Positions 15,242 to 22,628 of a DNA stretch of 35,150 nucleotides are shown piece by piece. The first letter of the stretch is position 1. Every line of letters begins with the position of its first letter. This DNA comes from Phascolarctobacterium sp. (GTDB lineage: Bacteria > Bacillota > Negativicutes > Acidaminococcales > Acidaminococcaceae): the NCBI GenBank assembly GCA_020024105.1, contig JAHHUH010000019.1, positions 1 to 35,150 of the forward strand. The letters run 5' to 3'. The position numbers and the translations under genes are program-made. The notes under the pieces were generated by a model. The model was not told the DNA's origin. It saw only the letters and a program-made list of their open reading frames with translations, and did no database searches.

Positions 15242-16174
15242 TTACACCTTCTCCGTAGTTTTTTCACCCAACAAGCCGGTGGGCTTATAGAACAGAATAA
15301 CAATTAAAACGATAAATGCAAAAGCATCGCGATAACCGGATAAGTCCGGGAAGAAGGCTACAATCATAACCTCGCCCAAGCCAAGGATAAAGCCGCCGAT
15401 AACGGCACCCTTGATGTTACCGATACCACCGATAACCGCCGCAATAAAACATTTCAGACCGGGCATAACACCCAGCATAGGTGTAATACCGGGGTAACGT
15501 ACACCCCACATAAAAGCGCCGATAGCTGCCAAGGCAGAGCCGATGATAAAGGTTGTAGAAATAACCCGGTCAATGTTGATACCCATAACACGGGCAATTT
15601 CATAATCCTTAGATACGGCACGCATCGCCATACCGGTTTTAGTATGATTAACAATGTGCAGCAGTACTACCAAGCTCAACAGGGTGATTACCGGAATAAC
15701 CAGGCAGATGGACTGGATTTGTACGCCACCAACTGCAATATTCTGAGTTAAAACAGGAATTTCAGGGAAACGCAGGGGACGACCACTGAATAAATAGTTC
15801 GCTAAGTTTTCTAATAAGAAGGAAGCGCCGATTGCAGAAATCAAAACAGAATTCTTCGGAGCTTCACGCAAAGGACGGTAAGCCGTTCTTTCAATAAGCA
15901 CACCTAGTAGCGCCGTGGCTACAATAACTCCCACAAAGGTAAAATACCAGGGAATGTGAAATACAGTAATACCAAAGAAGGCAAAATAGCAGGCCATCAT
16001 AACAATATCGCCATGGGCAAAGTTGATCATCAGCAAAATGCCATACACCATGGTGTAACCAATAGCAATCAGGGCATATAAGCTGCCTAAAGAAATACCA
16101 TTAACCATGTGCTGGGCGAAACTGACCAATGTCATATCCTGCATTGCCTGAAAAAATTCGCCAAATAATTCCAT
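15242..16174 (-). CDS. livH: Branched-chain amino-acid ABC transporter permease LivH
   Basis: A 310-residue permease. MVNGISLGSLYALIAIGYTMVYGILLMINFAHGD (in part) near residue 23 and the coupling loop GMAMRAVSKDYEIARVMGIN are the LivH signatures. I start at the ATG at 16174, preceded by a GGTGGTGGAG run. The longer frame to 16237 would translate the intergenic hairpin and gives a non-homologous N-terminus; a start at the later Met35 is also possible. Confidence 0.93.
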   Translation of the reverse strand: MELFGEFFQAMQDMTLVSFAQHMVNGISLGSLYALIAIGYTMVYGILLMINFAHGDIVMMACYFAFFGITVFHIPWYFTFVGVIVATALLGVLIERTAYRPLREAPKNSVLISAIGASFLLENLANYLFSGRPLRFPEIPVLTQNIAVGGVQIQSICLVIPVITLLSLVVLLHIVNHTKTGMAMRAVSKDYEIARVMGINIDRVISTTFIIGSALAAIGAFMWGVRYPGITPMLGVMPGLKCFIAAVIGGIGNIKGAVIGGFILGLGEVMIVAFFPDLSGYRDAFAFIVLIVILFYKPTGLLGEKTTEKV

Positions 16175-16204
16175 TTCTCCACCACCATAACCTTTTATAA
16201 CCAA

Positions 16205-16239
16205 ATATGCTCCCTCCTCCGACGGAAGCGGGAGCATAT
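16205..16239 (-). promoter_or_regulatory. Intercistronic hairpin between livK and livH
   Basis: A 10-bp perfect outer stem (16205-16214 with 16230-16239) surrounds a 15-base apex that can pair further. The minus-strand sequence after it is only weakly T-rich (TTGGTT), so full termination is unlikely. It more probably protects the livK mRNA end or attenuates, giving more binding protein than permease. Confidence 0.65.
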
Positions 16240-16254
16240 AACCAGGTCATAAAA

Positions 16255-17412
16255 TTATTTTACATCTACGAAATCCAGGTAAGTAAATTTACCATCTTTT
16301 ACAGTTTTGATAACAGCGGCTTTGATAGCATCGCCATTTTCGTCAAGAGTAGTTTTACCGGTAACGGCTTCCATATCTTTAGTTGCTGCGATTGCATCAC
16401 GAACCTTTTGCGGATCAGTGCTGTTAGCATTCTTAATGCCGTTGATTGCAATCAGGTAAGCATCATAGCCCAATGCGGACAAAGCAGAAGGTTCAGCTTT
16501 GTATTCATCAACATAAGCTTTCAGGAAGATTTGAGCTTCTTCAGTGGAAGCTTTGTCACGGTCAAATGCAGTAGAGAGAACCGCGCCTTCAACTTCTTTG
16601 CCACCAACGTCGATAAATTCTTGAGTTTCCCAAGTATCGCCACCCATGAAAGTTACGTCAATACCTAATTGACGAGCTTGTTTAATCAACAATGCGGATT
16701 CAGTAAAGTTACCAGGAGCGAATACTGCATCCGGATTTTGTGCTTTCAGGTTGGTCAAAACTGCGGTGAAGTCTTTATCGCCAGTCTGATAATTAGCTAC
16801 ATCAACGATGCATTCATTATCATTGGTCAATTTAGTAAATGCTTCACGGAAGAATTTAGACAAGCCTACGGAATAGTCATTAGAAACCTCTTGGACAATC
16901 GCAACCTTACGATAGCCTTGGTTATAAGCGTAATTTGCCATTACAGTGCCTTGGAACGGATCGATGAAGCAGGCACGGAAATAGTAATCGTTATTTGCGG
17001 TTACCTGAGGATTAGTGCAGCTAGTACCGATTGCAGGTACCTTGCTTTCTTTTACGATACTGCCTGCGGCCATGGACAAGGAAGAGCCATAGGAACCAAC
17101 AATAGCAGTTACTTTATCTCTTTCGATCAAGCGGGCAGCTACGGAAGCAGCTTCTGCTTTATCAGATTTATTATCACCAACTACCAGTTCAACCTTTTTA
17201 CCCAATACTTCATTGTATCTTTCGTGAGCTAATTTAATACCACGCAATTCCAATTCGCCACCGGCAGCATTATCGCCAGTCAAAGGAAGGAAAACACCAA
17301 TTTTGATAACATCTGCATCCTTTGCTTCTTCTTTTTCACTGCCACAACCAGTCAAGGCTCCAAGCATTACAGCAGATGCAAGTAATACGGAGAACACTTT
17401 CTTCAATTTCAT
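16255..17412 (-). CDS. livK: Branched-chain amino-acid binding lipoprotein LivK
   Basis: The solute receptor of the importer, 385 residues. The N-terminus is a lipoprotein signal: MKLKK, a hydrophobic core and the lipobox LTGC with lipid-carrying Cys23. The mature part is a type I periplasmic-binding fold beginning IKIGVFLPLTGDNAAGG, with DNKSDKAEAASVAARLI and VGSYGSSLSMAAGSI downstream. This family binds leucine, isoleucine, valine or related amino acids, but specificity cannot be read here. AGGGG lies 8 bp before the ATG. It is the promoter-proximal gene of the liv operon. Confidence 0.95.
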   Translation of the reverse strand: MKLKKVFSVLLASAVMLGALTGCGSEKEEAKDADVIKIGVFLPLTGDNAAGGELELRGIKLAHERYNEVLGKKVELVVGDNKSDKAEAASVAARLIERDKVTAIVGSYGSSLSMAAGSIVKESKVPAIGTSCTNPQVTANNDYYFRACFIDPFQGTVMANYAYNQGYRKVAIVQEVSNDYSVGLSKFFREAFTKLTNDNECIVDVANYQTGDKDFTAVLTNLKAQNPDAVFAPGNFTESALLIKQARQLGIDVTFMGGDTWETQEFIDVGGKEVEGAVLSTAFDRDKASTEEAQIFLKAYVDEYKAEPSALSALGYDAYLIAINGIKNANSTDPQKVRDAIAATKDMEAVTGKTTLDENGDAIKAAVIKTVKDGKFTYLDFVDVK

Positions 17413-17470
17413 TTTTCATACCCCTTTTCTCTGCTGCTTAATTTACCTCGCAGCGAATTTGTATGATACG

Positions 17471-17499
17471 ATTATAGCATTGTAAAAATTATTTGACAA
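17471..17499 (-). promoter_or_regulatory. Promoter of the livKHMGF operon
   Basis: On the minus strand TTGTCA (17494-17499), 17 bp, TATAAT (17471-17476) with a TG extension (TGCTATAAT). The spacer contains the decamer TTTTACAATG, which recurs 100 bp upstream, suggesting control by a DNA-binding protein. Confidence 0.8.
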
Positions 17500-17561
17500 G
17501 TGTATGTCCTAACAACATCTTTAACAGTTATTTATGGCTAATTTGTACATATTTTACATTT

Positions 17562-17587
17562 TCTTACAATATCTGTCCATTGTAAAA
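17562..17587. repeat. Imperfect inverted repeat upstream of livK (operator candidate)
   Basis: Plus-strand TCTTACAAT (17562-17570) and ATTGTAAAA (17579-17587) are 9-base arms matching at 8 positions around an 8-base centre. The decamer CATTGTAAAA (17578-17587) occurs again exactly 100 bp away at 17478-17487, inside the livK promoter spacer. Confidence 0.5.
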
Positions 17588-17653
17588 CAACATATTCATT
17601 ATTTAGTATTCTGTTTAAGGACAAATTAAATAGACAAAGGACTTTTCTGTCCT

Positions 17654-17673
17654 TATATAGTGTACACTATATA
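17654..17673. repeat. Perfect 20-bp palindrome
   Basis: The sequence TATATAGTGTACACTATATA reads the same on both strands. It sits about 155-180 bp upstream of the livK -35 element, directly beside a 6-bp hairpin. A dimeric regulator site is the simplest idea; the regulator is unknown. Confidence 0.55.
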
Positions 17674-17757
17674 GGTGTATTTTTTTAAATTATTTTATAC
17701 TTTTTTCTTATTTGTATAGAATATAACACTTTTAGAGAAATTTTTGCATTTTTTCAG

Positions 17758-17795
17758 AGAATAAAGAAAAAGAGGACAAAATAACTTGTCCTCTT
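17758..17795 (-). terminator. Intrinsic terminator of gdhA
   Basis: A perfect 10-bp stem (17770-17779 with 17786-17795) with a 6-base loop is followed on the minus strand by TTTTTCTTTATT. It starts 20 bp after the gdhA stop codon. Confidence 0.9.
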
Positions 17796-17815
17796 CCAGC
17801 TAGTCAGTATTAAGT

Positions 17816-19051
17816 TTAGCAGATACCTCTAATTTTCATAGCCTCTGCCAATCTGCCCAAAGCAACAATGTAAGCTGCTACGCGCATATTAACCTGGTAC
17901 TTAACAGATGCTTCATGAACTTCATGGAAGGCCTTCTGCATCATAACAGTTTGTTTTTCAATAACCTCGGCCTCAGTCCAGAAATAACGGTACAAGTTTT
18001 GTACCCATTCAAAATAGCTGACAGTAACACCACCACCATTAGCTAAAATATCAGGTACGACAAAGATACCCTTAGCATCAAAAACTGCATCCGCATCAGG
18101 AGTAGTCGGGCCATTGGCACCCTCAGCAATAATCTGAGCACGAACAGCGTCAGCATTATCCTTGGTCAGCTGTAATTCCATAGCACATGGAGCAAGTACA
18201 GTAACCTCCAGAGCCAAAAGCTCGGCATTGGTAATAGTCTTAGTACCCTGGCAGCCCACTACGCTACCGGTTTCCTTCTGATAAGCCTCTACCGCAGCCA
18301 GATTCAGGCCCTCTGCACAATAGATAGCACCCTTTACATCACTAACAGCTACAACCTTAACATTGTTTTCCACAAACATCTTCGCAGTCCAGCTGCCAAC
18401 ATTGCCAAAGCCCTGAACAGCAGCAGTAGCCTGATCAGGTGCAATTCCCTTCAGCTTCAAGGCTTCCAGAGCAGCTACGACTACACCACGTCCGGTAGCT
18501 GCAGTACGGCCTAGAGAGCCGCCCAGGCATAAGGCCTTACCAGTAATAAAACCGGGCTCAAATTGACCAGTAATCTTGCTGTATTCATCCATCATCCAGC
18601 CCATAATCTGACCATTAGTATTCATATCCGGTGCAGGGATATCCTTCTTTTCACCAATGAGGGGCGCAATCTTAGTAATATAAGCTCTGGTCAAGGCTTC
18701 CAGCTCTCTTGCAGAAAGAGTAGCCGGGTCAACAATAATACCACCCTTGGCACCACCATAGGGCAGGCCGGCAACGGCACATTTACAGGTCATCCAGAAG
18801 CCCAGAGTCTTTACTTCGTCTATAGAAACATTCTGATGATAGCGGACACCACCCTTAGCAGGTCCTAAAACAGTACTGTGCTGGCTACGATAGCCGGTAA
18901 ATACTCTCGTGGAGCCGTCATCCATCTTTACAGGAATACTTACTTCCAAAGTACGTTCAGGTACAGCAATGACTGCTGCTGCACCGGGGTCAAGCTGCAT
19001 AGCTGCAATTGCCTGATTCATAGGGATTTTAGCCATTTCAAAAATATTCAT
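17816..19051 (-). CDS. gdhA: Glutamate dehydrogenase (Glu/Leu/Phe/Val family)
   Basis: Catalyses reversible oxidative deamination of glutamate to 2-oxoglutarate and ammonia. The 411-residue length fits the hexameric RocG/GudB-like class. LGPAKGGVR (Lys66), Lys90 and GLPYGGAKGGI with the catalytic lysine at 102 are all present, and the nucleotide-binding GFGNVG lies at 214-219. An Asp after the second strand (VSDVKG) suits NAD, but cofactor choice is uncertain. I start at the ATG at 19051 since GGAGG lies 8 bp upstream; the frame extends five codons further without support. It is a single-gene unit beside the liv importer, fitting amino-acid fermentation. Confidence 0.95.
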   Translation of the reverse strand: MNIFEMAKIPMNQAIAAMQLDPGAAAVIAVPERTLEVSIPVKMDDGSTRVFTGYRSQHSTVLGPAKGGVRYHQNVSIDEVKTLGFWMTCKCAVAGLPYGGAKGGIIVDPATLSARELEALTRAYITKIAPLIGEKKDIPAPDMNTNGQIMGWMMDEYSKITGQFEPGFITGKALCLGGSLGRTAATGRGVVVAALEALKLKGIAPDQATAAVQGFGNVGSWTAKMFVENNVKVVAVSDVKGAIYCAEGLNLAAVEAYQKETGSVVGCQGTKTITNAELLALEVTVLAPCAMELQLTKDNADAVRAQIIAEGANGPTTPDADAVFDAKGIFVVPDILANGGGVTVSYFEWVQNLYRYFWTEAEVIEKQTVMMQKAFHEVHEASVKYQVNMRVAAYIVALGRLAEAMKIRGIC

Positions 19052-19081
19052 TCTTTCAACCTCCAAAAAGTCTTATCTAAG

Positions 19082-19110
19082 ATTATAAACTGCTCCAGCC
19101 TGCTTGTCTA
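19082..19110 (-). promoter_or_regulatory. Promoter of gdhA
   Basis: On the minus strand TAGACA (19105-19110), 17 bp, TATAAT (19082-19087), with a short leader before the gene. The spacer and -35 overlap a hairpin that has a T-tract on the opposite strand. Confidence 0.7.
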
Positions 19111-19175
19111 ACAAAGTGGAGCTTTTTTTATTTATCTAAAGGAAATTTTAGATTTTTGTATATTTTTTACATTTT

Positions 19176-20384
19176 TTAAGGAATGGATGGAAAAGCTCCA
19201 AATATTTGGGCAAAATTAATACCGGCAATCTGTTTCTCTCTGTATTCCTCACGTAGCTCCTGTTCCCCTGCCTCCAGATGCTTGGAGGTAATACCATGAC
19301 GCCTGGATAGCCATGCCTCCACAAAGGCGGCCAAATGGTCACAGCCCTTTAAAACTCGGCCGTCCACAGCTTTATAGCCCTTACCATTGACATTATAAAG
19401 GCTGTCCAGCTCCTCGCTGCTGACTATCTTAATTTCTCCGTCTATGACAACCTTATTAGCAAATTCATTCTTGGTAAAGTAGAGAATATCCTGATGCCAG
19501 GAATAGGGCAGCAGGGGCAGAATTTTCTCCTCCACCTGGCGTTCTTCAATCTTCTTGATCAGGACGTCCAGACCCTCCACGCTGCGCTTAATAGGCGAGA
19601 TAATATCCCTGGTCAAAACCTCTGGCAGATCATGAAAAAGGCCGCAGAGAAAGTCATTTACCGCTCTCTCCTCACAGGCACCTAGATGTAGCGCACAAAA
19701 ATATCCCATAATAGCTACCAACAGCACATGTCCCATAACGGATGTTTCCGGTACACGGGGAGATTGAGCCCAGCGCTTCTGAAAGCGGAGCTGACCAATC
19801 AAATCGATGAACTTGCTGCTCTTACCCTTTAGGGCTAATTTCTGGACACCGGCTAAATCGTAATGGTCCTCAATCGCACTTTCAATCGCCTGCCTAGTTT
19901 CTTCAATACCGTATAAACCCTGATTAAAATGATAAATCAGCTCAAACTCCCATTGCGTAGCCAGATAATGGGCAGCACGCAGAAGCTTCTTTTCCAAAAG
20001 ATATTCGTCCTGATGGTCAAAATACCGCTGCATCCTCTGCATGAAGGCCGGCTCTATCTCCGGTATTCTGCGTTGCAGCTCCTGGTAGACCCAGCTGTTT
20101 AAATCCTTGCCGTGGACACGCATCAGTTCATGAAAAACAGGAGGCTTAATATCTGTCAGCACATTGCGATGAAGAAACTCAAAAATACCACCTTCAATTA
20201 AAACCAGCCAGTTCAGCTTTGCGTGGTGGTCATCCTCCTCATGCCTAGCCAAAACGTAGAGAATCATCATTTTATGAGCCTGCTTGTCCAGCTCCGTAAA
20301 GCCACAGGGCCGGATATGGTCATTCCAACGCTGGATATGGGCTGCTTCATATAGAAATTCTATAAAATTCTTTGTCAGCATCAT
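19176..20384 (-). CDS. Double HD-domain phosphohydrolase, YfbR-like
   Basis: A 402-residue protein whose centre matches the HD_3/YfbR type of metal-dependent phosphohydrolase. The ligands are visible as His219 (VMGHVLLVA), His251-Asp252 (GLFHDLPEVLT) and Asp260, followed by SPIKRS. YfbR acts on deoxynucleoside 5'-monophosphates; the substrate here is unknown. The N-terminal part (about 5-90) shows the same pattern, with AAHIQRW and NVLTDIKPPVFHEL (about 75-87) mirroring EVLTRDIISPIK, but lacks the HD pair, so it may be a degenerate copy. GGAGG lies 9 bp before the ATG, and an adjacent ATG codon is equally usable. It is a single gene after the ribosomal operon terminators. Confidence 0.82.
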   Translation of the reverse strand: MMLTKNFIEFLYEAAHIQRWNDHIRPCGFTELDKQAHKMMILYVLARHEEDDHHAKLNWLVLIEGGIFEFLHRNVLTDIKPPVFHELMRVHGKDLNSWVYQELQRRIPEIEPAFMQRMQRYFDHQDEYLLEKKLLRAAHYLATQWEFELIYHFNQGLYGIEETRQAIESAIEDHYDLAGVQKLALKGKSSKFIDLIGQLRFQKRWAQSPRVPETSVMGHVLLVAIMGYFCALHLGACEERAVNDFLCGLFHDLPEVLTRDIISPIKRSVEGLDVLIKKIEERQVEEKILPLLPYSWHQDILYFTKNEFANKVVIDGEIKIVSSEELDSLYNVNGKGYKAVDGRVLKGCDHLAAFVEAWLSRRHGITSKHLEAGEQELREEYREKQIAGINFAQIFGAFPSIP

Positions 20385-20433
20385 AGTTTCCTACCTCCCT
20401 TTGCCTAGCCGTTATTGAAAAATTACTGTTCTC

Positions 20434-20442
20434 ATTATAACA
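20434..20442 (-). promoter_or_regulatory. Extended -10 promoter of the HD-domain gene
   Basis: On the minus strand TGTTATAAT (TATAAT at 20434-20439, TG at 20441-20442). No recognisable -35 element stands at 16-18 bp. It lies about 50 bp upstream of the start codon and beyond both ribosomal-operon terminators. Confidence 0.62.
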
Positions 20443-20508
20443 TATTTCAACGGTTAAGCTCCTATACCAAGGGAGATATATTGTATACTTTGCCCTATGG
20501 CAGGACGA

Positions 20509-20557
20509 ACAAAACAAAAAAATACTGTTAGTAAGGCCATTCCTTACCAACAGTATT
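20509..20557 (-). terminator. Second tandem terminator after rplQ
   Basis: A long stem (20521-20529 and 20531-20536 with 20542-20547 and 20549-20557, one mismatch) and 5-base loop are followed on the minus strand by TTTTTTTGTTTTGTT, counting the last stem bases. It lies just downstream of the first terminator and would catch read-through. Confidence 0.88.
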
Positions 20558-20563
20558 AATCAG

Positions 20564-20607
20564 TAAAAATAAAAAAAGCGGAAACTTAAGCTTGCGCTTA
20601 AGCTCCC
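20564..20607 (-). terminator. First tandem terminator closing the ribosomal superoperon
   Basis: A 12-bp stem (20580-20591 with 20596-20607, two G-T pairs) is closed by a GCAA tetraloop of the stable GNRA type and followed on the minus strand by seven T residues, an A and five more T. It begins 16 bp after the rplQ stop codon. Confidence 0.93.
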
Positions 20608-20623
20608 ACCTTTAAAACTTCAA

Positions 20624-20962
20624 TTAGATGAGCTCAATGATTGCCATTTCTGCAGCATCACCGCGACGAGGACCAACTCTATAAATACGAGTATAGCCGC
20701 CTTGTCTGCCTTCATATTTCGGAGCAATCTCTTCAAACAGCTTTCTGGTAACATCTTCGTCCATCAAAACAGCCAAAACTTGACGACGAGCGTTCAAGTC
20801 GTTTTGTTTTGCCAAAGTAATCAATTGTGCAGATTTAGCTGCAACTTCTTTAGCTTTGGTAATGGTGGTTTCGATTCTACCATATTTGAAGAAGGAAGTT
20901 AAAATGCTACGAAACATAGCTTTACGGTTGCTGGAAGTACGGCCCAGTTTTCTGTATGCCAT
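20624..20962 (-). CDS. rplQ: 50S ribosomal protein L17
   Basis: L17 sits near the peptide exit tunnel. The 112-residue length is usual for Firmicutes. MAYRKLGRTSSNRKAMFRSILTS (in part) at the N-terminus and YTRIYRVGPRRGDAAEMAIIEL at the end are diagnostic. It follows rpoA by 18 bp, with AAGGGGG before the ATG, and is the last gene of the ribosomal superoperon. Confidence 0.98.
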   Translation of the reverse strand: MAYRKLGRTSSNRKAMFRSILTSFFKYGRIETTITKAKEVAAKSAQLITLAKQNDLNARRQVLAVLMDEDVTRKLFEEIAPKYEGRQGGYTRIYRVGPRRGDAAEMAIIELI

Positions 20963-20980
20963 GTGTTTCCGACCCCCTTA

Positions 20981-21946
20981 TTATTCTTCGTCATTTTTGC
21001 GTAAGCTATAACCCAAATCAGCTAATTTCTTCTTAACTTCATCGAGGGACTTACGACCCAAATTACGTACTTTTATCATATCATCTTCGGACTTCTGAAT
21101 CAATTCTTCAACAGTATTGATATTAGCACGACGCAAGCAGTTGTTGCTACGAACGGATAAATCAAGATCGTCGATAGACATTGACGCAGGGCCTTCATTT
21201 ACAGGTTCTTCACTAGCAGGTTCAAGATTGCTGCCGCCTACAACAACAACATTCTTGTCACTATCACCTGTTTGGAACAACTTAAGATAATTAATCATGA
21301 TGCTGGAAGCGTTGTCAACAGCACTTTCCGGCAAAATGCTACCATCAGTCCAAACTTCCAAGGTAAGCTTGTCATAGTTGGTAACATTACCAACGCGGGT
21401 ATCAGTAACACCAAATTTAACTCTGGTGATAGGAGAATAGATGGAATCTACAGGAATAACTCCGATAGGATAATCCGGTCTCTTATTTTTATCCGCGGGT
21501 ACATAACCGAGGCCTTTATCAACATAGATGTCCATGTTGAAAACTGCATCTTTATCTAAAGTAGCAATGTGCAGCTCAGGATTCAAGATTTCTACATCGC
21601 TATCAGCTATAATGTTGGCAGCGGTTACTTCTTGTTCACCAGTGCAAGAAATACGCAAAATCTTTTCTTCTTCGCCTTCCATTTTCAGGCACAAAGCCTT
21701 AATGTTGAGAATGATATCAGCGACATCTTCTCGAACACCAGGAATAGTGGAAAATTCGTGCAGCACGCCATCGATTTTCACGTGGGTTACTGCAGCACCC
21801 GGTAAGGAGGATAACAATACACGGCGTAAACTGTTGCCCAGTGTAATGCCATAGCCTCTTTCCAAAGGCTCCCAAACGAATTTACCATAACGTTTATCAT
21901 CGCTGATTTCAGCAGATACTCTTTCGGGATTAACAATTTCGATCAT
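20981..21946 (-). CDS. rpoA: RNA polymerase alpha subunit
   Basis: The 321-residue alpha subunit nucleates RNA polymerase assembly. The N-terminal domain (about 1-230) begins with FVWEPLERGYGITLGNSLRRVLLSSLPG, the dimerisation core. An acidic linker around 235-255 leads to the C-terminal domain with SVRSNNCLRRANINTVEEL and RNLGRKSLDEVKKKL, which contacts UP elements and activators. That suits the phased T-tracts at the left edge of the window. GGAGG lies 8 bp before the ATG. Confidence 0.99.
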   Translation of the reverse strand: MIEIVNPERVSAEISDDKRYGKFVWEPLERGYGITLGNSLRRVLLSSLPGAAVTHVKIDGVLHEFSTIPGVREDVADIILNIKALCLKMEGEEEKILRISCTGEQEVTAANIIADSDVEILNPELHIATLDKDAVFNMDIYVDKGLGYVPADKNKRPDYPIGVIPVDSIYSPITRVKFGVTDTRVGNVTNYDKLTLEVWTDGSILPESAVDNASSIMINYLKLFQTGDSDKNVVVVGGSNLEPASEEPVNEGPASMSIDDLDLSVRSNNCLRRANINTVEELIQKSEDDMIKVRNLGRKSLDEVKKKLADLGYSLRKNDEE

Positions 21947-22017
21947 GCGGAAAGCCTCCTTCTTTCACGTATTACCACAATACGCCTCATAGTTGGGTGG
22001 CACAAGATGTTCTCTAA

Positions 22018-22611
22018 TTATTTGGAGTACAATTCTACGATGAGATGTTCTTCAATAGGAACATCAATTTCCTCACGAGCGGGGAAACGATCTACTTTAC
22101 CGCTCAGGTTTTGAGCGTCGAGTACCAACCAAGCAGGAACTGCTTTAGTAGCTAAAGTTTCGTCCATGCCTTTGAAGTATTCTTTAGAACGACTGCTTTC
22201 CATAACGGAAACAACGTCGCCAACCTTAACCAATGCGGAAGGAATGTCCAAACGTTTGCCGTTAACAGCAATATGACCGTGTCTTACGATTTGACGAGCT
22301 TGACGACGAGTGTTAGCTAAGCCAAGACGGAATACTACGTTGTCAATTCTTCTTTCGAGGAGGATCAACAGGTTTTCACCAGCGATACCTTCCATTTTTT
22401 TAGCTTTATTATAGTAGCCATGGAATTGTTTTTCCAGGACACCATAAATGAATTTTGCTTTTTGTTTTTCAGTTAATTGAATGCCATATTCGCTCTTTTT
22501 TCTGTTTTGGCGTCTAACTTGACGGTTAGATTCTTTGCTGATACCCAGAAATGCGGGAGCTAAGCCCAAAGATCTGCATCTTTTCAGGACAGGCGTTCTA
22601 TCAATAGCCAT
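22018..22611 (-). CDS. rpsD: 30S ribosomal protein S4
   Basis: S4 starts 30S assembly by binding the 5' domain of 16S rRNA. The 197-residue protein starts MAIDRTPVLKRCRSLGL and has the S4 RNA-binding domain with LERRIDNVVFRLGLANTRRQARQIV. Only one cysteine remains in the N-terminal region, so this is the zinc-free form. It is in the alpha operon, between rpsK and rpoA, not a separate gene as in Bacillus subtilis. Confidence 0.98.
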   Translation of the reverse strand: MAIDRTPVLKRCRSLGLAPAFLGISKESNRQVRRQNRKKSEYGIQLTEKQKAKFIYGVLEKQFHGYYNKAKKMEGIAGENLLILLERRIDNVVFRLGLANTRRQARQIVRHGHIAVNGKRLDIPSALVKVGDVVSVMESSRSKEYFKGMDETLATKAVPAWLVLDAQNLSGKVDRFPAREEIDVPIEEHLIVELYSK

Positions 22612-22628
22612 CTATGTTACACCTCCAA

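Larger units (their letters stand above)
17500..17757. other. Long AT-rich livK upstream region with repeated elements
   Basis: No coding frame is convincing in this stretch between the gdhA terminator and the livK promoter. It carries the inverted repeat at 17562-17587, a small hairpin (17637-17642 with 17649-17654), a 20-bp palindrome at 17654-17673, and several GGACA or TGTCC words. It is most likely regulatory. Confidence 0.5.

Noticed and set aside
16175..16237. Longer in-frame start of livH
   Set aside because: The added residues would come from the intercistronic hairpin and do not resemble LivH.
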